DNA from: Carettochelys insculpta | Taxonomy: Eukaryota; Chordata; Testudines; Carettochelyidae | Length of the DNA stretch: 64,000 nt | Direction: 5' to 3' | Assembly (NCBI RefSeq): GCF_033958435.1 | Contig: NC_134137.1 | Coordinates: 221,753,501 to 221,817,500, forward strand | Part shown: in pieces, positions 61,217-64,000 of the stretch | Numbering within the stretch: position 1 is the first letter of the stretch | How the letters are laid out: each line of letters begins with the position of its first letter | Translations under genes and position numbers: made by a program | The notes under the pieces: generated by a model | Seen by the model: only the letters and a program-made list of their open reading frames with translations | The model's database searches: none | What the model was told of the DNA's origin: nothing

Positions 61217-62709
61217 AGACGGAGGCAACCACCTTCAGTTGACTGTTGGAAACATGACAGTTCCATATTCTTTAGGATCCTTGTGTCCTGAAGTCATGGA
61301 TCAAAATTCACTGGGACTGGGTATTGCCTGAGAATCACAGAAGGTCTCTGATCTGGGGTGGGTGGTAGATTGGAGAAACAGCAAAAGGAAGCATGTCTTT
61401 GTGAAGGATGAAGTGAATGGGAGAACAGGCCAGGTATTGGGGGTGAAGGGGGGGAGCAAGACCAGAACTAACATGGCTGCCGCTGTGTGATGATTATGAT
61501 AGCGGGCATTTTAATCTTTACATCCAAAAGATAATCATGTCCCCTGCAAAACTCACAGACTGAGGCATGATCAGACACTAGATCAGGTATTCATTACATC
61601 CCTGATTTCTGACAAATGTACCATGCACTAAGAAATGTGGACAACTTTATTCACAGTGATGAGTGCAGGACAGTTCCTGAGTTCCTTACTCAATTTGTAA
61701 TAAGTCCTCAGTTAAGAAGATGCCCACTGGCTACAGTGGAAATTGCCTGAGTAAAATAAAAAACCTTGAACACCACAGAATTGAGCCACAATTCAACATT
61801 TCTTAAATTACTTATATTGGCCCACTCATCTGCTTAAAATTAAGCATCCTTTGCAGCATAGTGGTGGGCTTGCTCCCAGACATTAAGGTAATGCCTGTTC
61901 TGAATGCTTTTCTGAATCAGGTCCTACATGTAGAGGACACAGTTTGTCAGCAGATATCACTGCAGTTTAAATGCCTTTGCTATGGACCTCTTTTGCAGCC
62001 ATGGAAAATGAGAGAAAAGGAAAGCAAAGTTCTGGAAAATAATTTTGTGAAAGGAGAGCCAGAGGGTCATGGAATAGTTGGAAGAAAAGGAATTGCTTAA
62101 GAGAGATATAAGAATAAAGGAGTTAAAATGAATTAAAATATTGGGCAACGCTTCAGGAAAAATGCCTTAACATGTGATCAATTACAATGTACAAATACCT
62201 CCTATGAAACGCGGGGAAATGCCAAAACTAGTATGGGCAAAGCCAAAAGAATATATTATGAGGGACATTCCTCTTGTTTGCCCAAGAAGTGGATTAGTCA
62301 ACTTAGTAAGTCTTTTCCAGCTCTAAAGCTTTGACTTATTTAGCGGGATCAATTTTAGGATGTCCAATATTTGTGGTAAATAATGTCCATTGTGAATAAT
62401 ATTTCTCTCATTCCCTGGTCCCTTTAATTTAATTGGAATGATGCATTCCAGTGCCTCAGGCAGATGGACAGGCAGCTTCATTGATCATGAAACACACCTT
62501 GCGGGGGCATCATGTCAACGATGCTATCAAAACAACCCAATGTGAGATTTCACCAGATGCTGGCCATCTTGGGAGAGGTGTACTCTATATTGATGTCACC
62601 CTTACTTTACCAGTTAATATCAGCTCCAGGCCTCCTCTTCCATCTACCAGTGCACCACCAACATCAGGGGACAGGAGGGGAAAGAACTGAAATGAACACA
62701 GAATATTAC
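61217..62709 (-). other. Putative Ig-receptor intron, nothing recognised
   Basis: AT-rich and without a clear repeat or exon. Confidence 0.35.
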
Positions 62710-63174
62710 CCAGTGCCTTCCTGATCCTGAGCTTTGTGCCACTCCCCGTCACCACCTTCCCACTGGACACTGTCACCTGGCAGAAATAAATGCCATGATC
62801 ACTGGCTGTCACATGGAGGATAGTCAGAGAAGCATCTCCTTGGGATAGATTTCCATTTATGAAAGCCCTGGAGTAGTTTGCCAAGACGGTCACATTGTTC
62901 TCCAGTAGGTTCCTCTGCCCCTTTTCATCCTCTTTGTACCACTTCACTGTCAGCATGTTCAGAGATGGGCCCTGGGGACTGTGAAACTGGCAATTCAGGA
63001 CCACAGTTTCACCCTCTTTGGCTTTCTCTTTGGCTGGGGTTTGAGCTACATATGGCTGCCATGGCTTGTGCGTGGCCACCACTGGGGGCAGCACCGCTCT
63101 GTGTGCGGTAACAGGAGAACTGAGGTGGGTGGCTGTGTTCTCCTTAGCTGCATCTTCAGCATGAATGTAGACAC
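62710..63174 (-). CDS. V-set immunoglobulin domain exon of a membrane receptor
   Basis: 465-bp exon with acceptor TTTCTGTGCAG and donor CTGG/GTAATA, phase 1 at both ends. It encodes an unusual N-terminal stretch of about 40 residues (Thr/Ala/Pro-rich, VYIHAEDAAKENTATH at its start), then a V-set domain. Landmarks are Cys of the B strand (VVLNC), the invariant Trp region VKWYKED, the D-x-G-x-Y-x-C motif as SDHGIYFC, and a J-like end GSGTKLRI. Asn sites for glycosylation are NVT, NYS and NLS. The joined-J form is seen in NKp30 (NCR3), CD28H (TMIGD2), NFAM1 and SIRP types. The KWYKED..GQR run is somewhat like NFAM1, but I cannot assign a subfamily. No signal-peptide exon is visible before 64000, so the 5' end lies outside the window. 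Likely an immune-cell surface receptor. Confidence 0.8.
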
Positions 63175-64000
63175 CTGCACAGAAAGAGAGAAAGAAGAAA
63201 GGTGTGAAAGTTAATAGATAAATAAACAAACAAACAAACAAATAAATGTCTGGCTATTCCCTAGCAGTGGCCAAAGAAAGAAAAAACATTGAATACAGCC
63301 TGAAGGCAACAACCACCATTGTGTGATTGGGCCTTTCCCAGGCCACAGTCCTTATGTCTGGACTGGTCCTTTTCTGATCCTCATTTCTTCCTTCCTAAAG
63401 ACAATCAAGAAGTGGATTGCTATGTTCACAAATTAAATCTCCCAACTGCTCCTCACTCTTCCCACCTGGAACCCCAGCTTCTTATCTTACATATTGTTTG
63501 GGGGAAGGTATGCCCTGACGAGTGAGAGAAAGAGGAAGGTTGGTTGCATGAAGTTTGGAACCCAACCACATATGAAGGTCCCACAATATTTTGACAGCTG
63601 GTATCTTGATGGACAGAAGAGGGTCTTAGGAAGACCACTGCCAATAGTCTTTTATCTGTTTTTAAACACATCTGTCGACAGTACCCACAGTGACATTCAA
63701 AACCAAAGGAAGAGGTAGCACTACCCTGTTACTATGTATATATGTATATAAATAATAGAGGTGCTATGCAGAGACTTCAAAGCACATTTCCCTGTGCTGC
63801 TGCTAATCATAGTATCAAACAGCCATGAGCTTTGGGACAGCTGAATGTTCTGCATTTCTGAAAACAAACCTCAGTTCAGAGAACAAAAGAAATCTTTTCC
63901 ATCTGAAATGCCTAGCTGGAACAACTGGATGGGGCATCAACCAGTGAAGCTATACAACAACAGAGGGTTTAGAACCAATTTAAAAATGTTTTTAAAGTTT
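63175..64000. other. Flank upstream of the V-set exon, no gene seen
   Basis: A (CAAA)n tract lies at about 63223-63245. No ATG-signal-peptide exon with a phase-1 donor was found, so the first exon is probably outside the window. Confidence 0.4.

Overview
The window is vertebrate nuclear DNA, most likely from a turtle. The genes are amniote. The repeats include several CR1 LINE 3' ends of the type abundant in turtles and crocodilians, and a tRNA-headed SINE with a CR1-like tail resembling the turtle CryI family (21.5-21.7 kb). Genes occupy little of the sequence, and introns and intergenic DNA are filled with CR1 fragments and short non-autonomous DNA transposons. Everything was read by eye; no alignment or search was run.

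Layout. (1) 378-1469, minus: intact single-exon GPR15, a chemoattractant-receptor-like GPCR. (2) About 6.6-13.6 kb, plus: CLDND1, with a CpG-rich promoter carrying three ZNF143-type motifs, a non-coding first exon and four coding exons; GPR15 and CLDND1 are head to head, as in human. (3) 14-35 kb: intergenic, repeat-rich, with a decayed C2H2 zinc-finger pseudogene (24.8-25.4 kb), broken CR1 elements and many MITEs. (4) 35.9-54.7 kb, plus: a complete four-exon secreted phospholipase A2 of group X type (153 codons) with a TATA box directly after a (TG)n tract; its 11.4-kb second intron holds four copies of one large MITE, a nested MITE pair and a dead LINE reverse transcriptase. (5) 57-63.2 kb, minus: part of an immunoglobulin-superfamily receptor gene, with one V-set exon, a phase-matched transmembrane exon and a second possible transmembrane/tail exon. 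Its signal-peptide exon is not seen and probably lies beyond the window.

The most distinctive non-genic signal is a set of MITE families sharing a terminal motif close to G[CG]T[AG][CT][AG]TCTACAC. Copies with preserved flanks have 5-bp target duplications of unrelated sequence (TAAAG, CAATG, CATAC, CTGGG, CTCAG, CTTTG). Seven copies of the largest family (about 680-709 bp) carry a CpG-rich core and dense subterminal TTCGAA/TCGAAATAG/ACGTCGA words. Five-bp duplications without a CAC terminus fit the hAT5 branch of hAT better than Transib, but no transposase is present, so the class is an inference.
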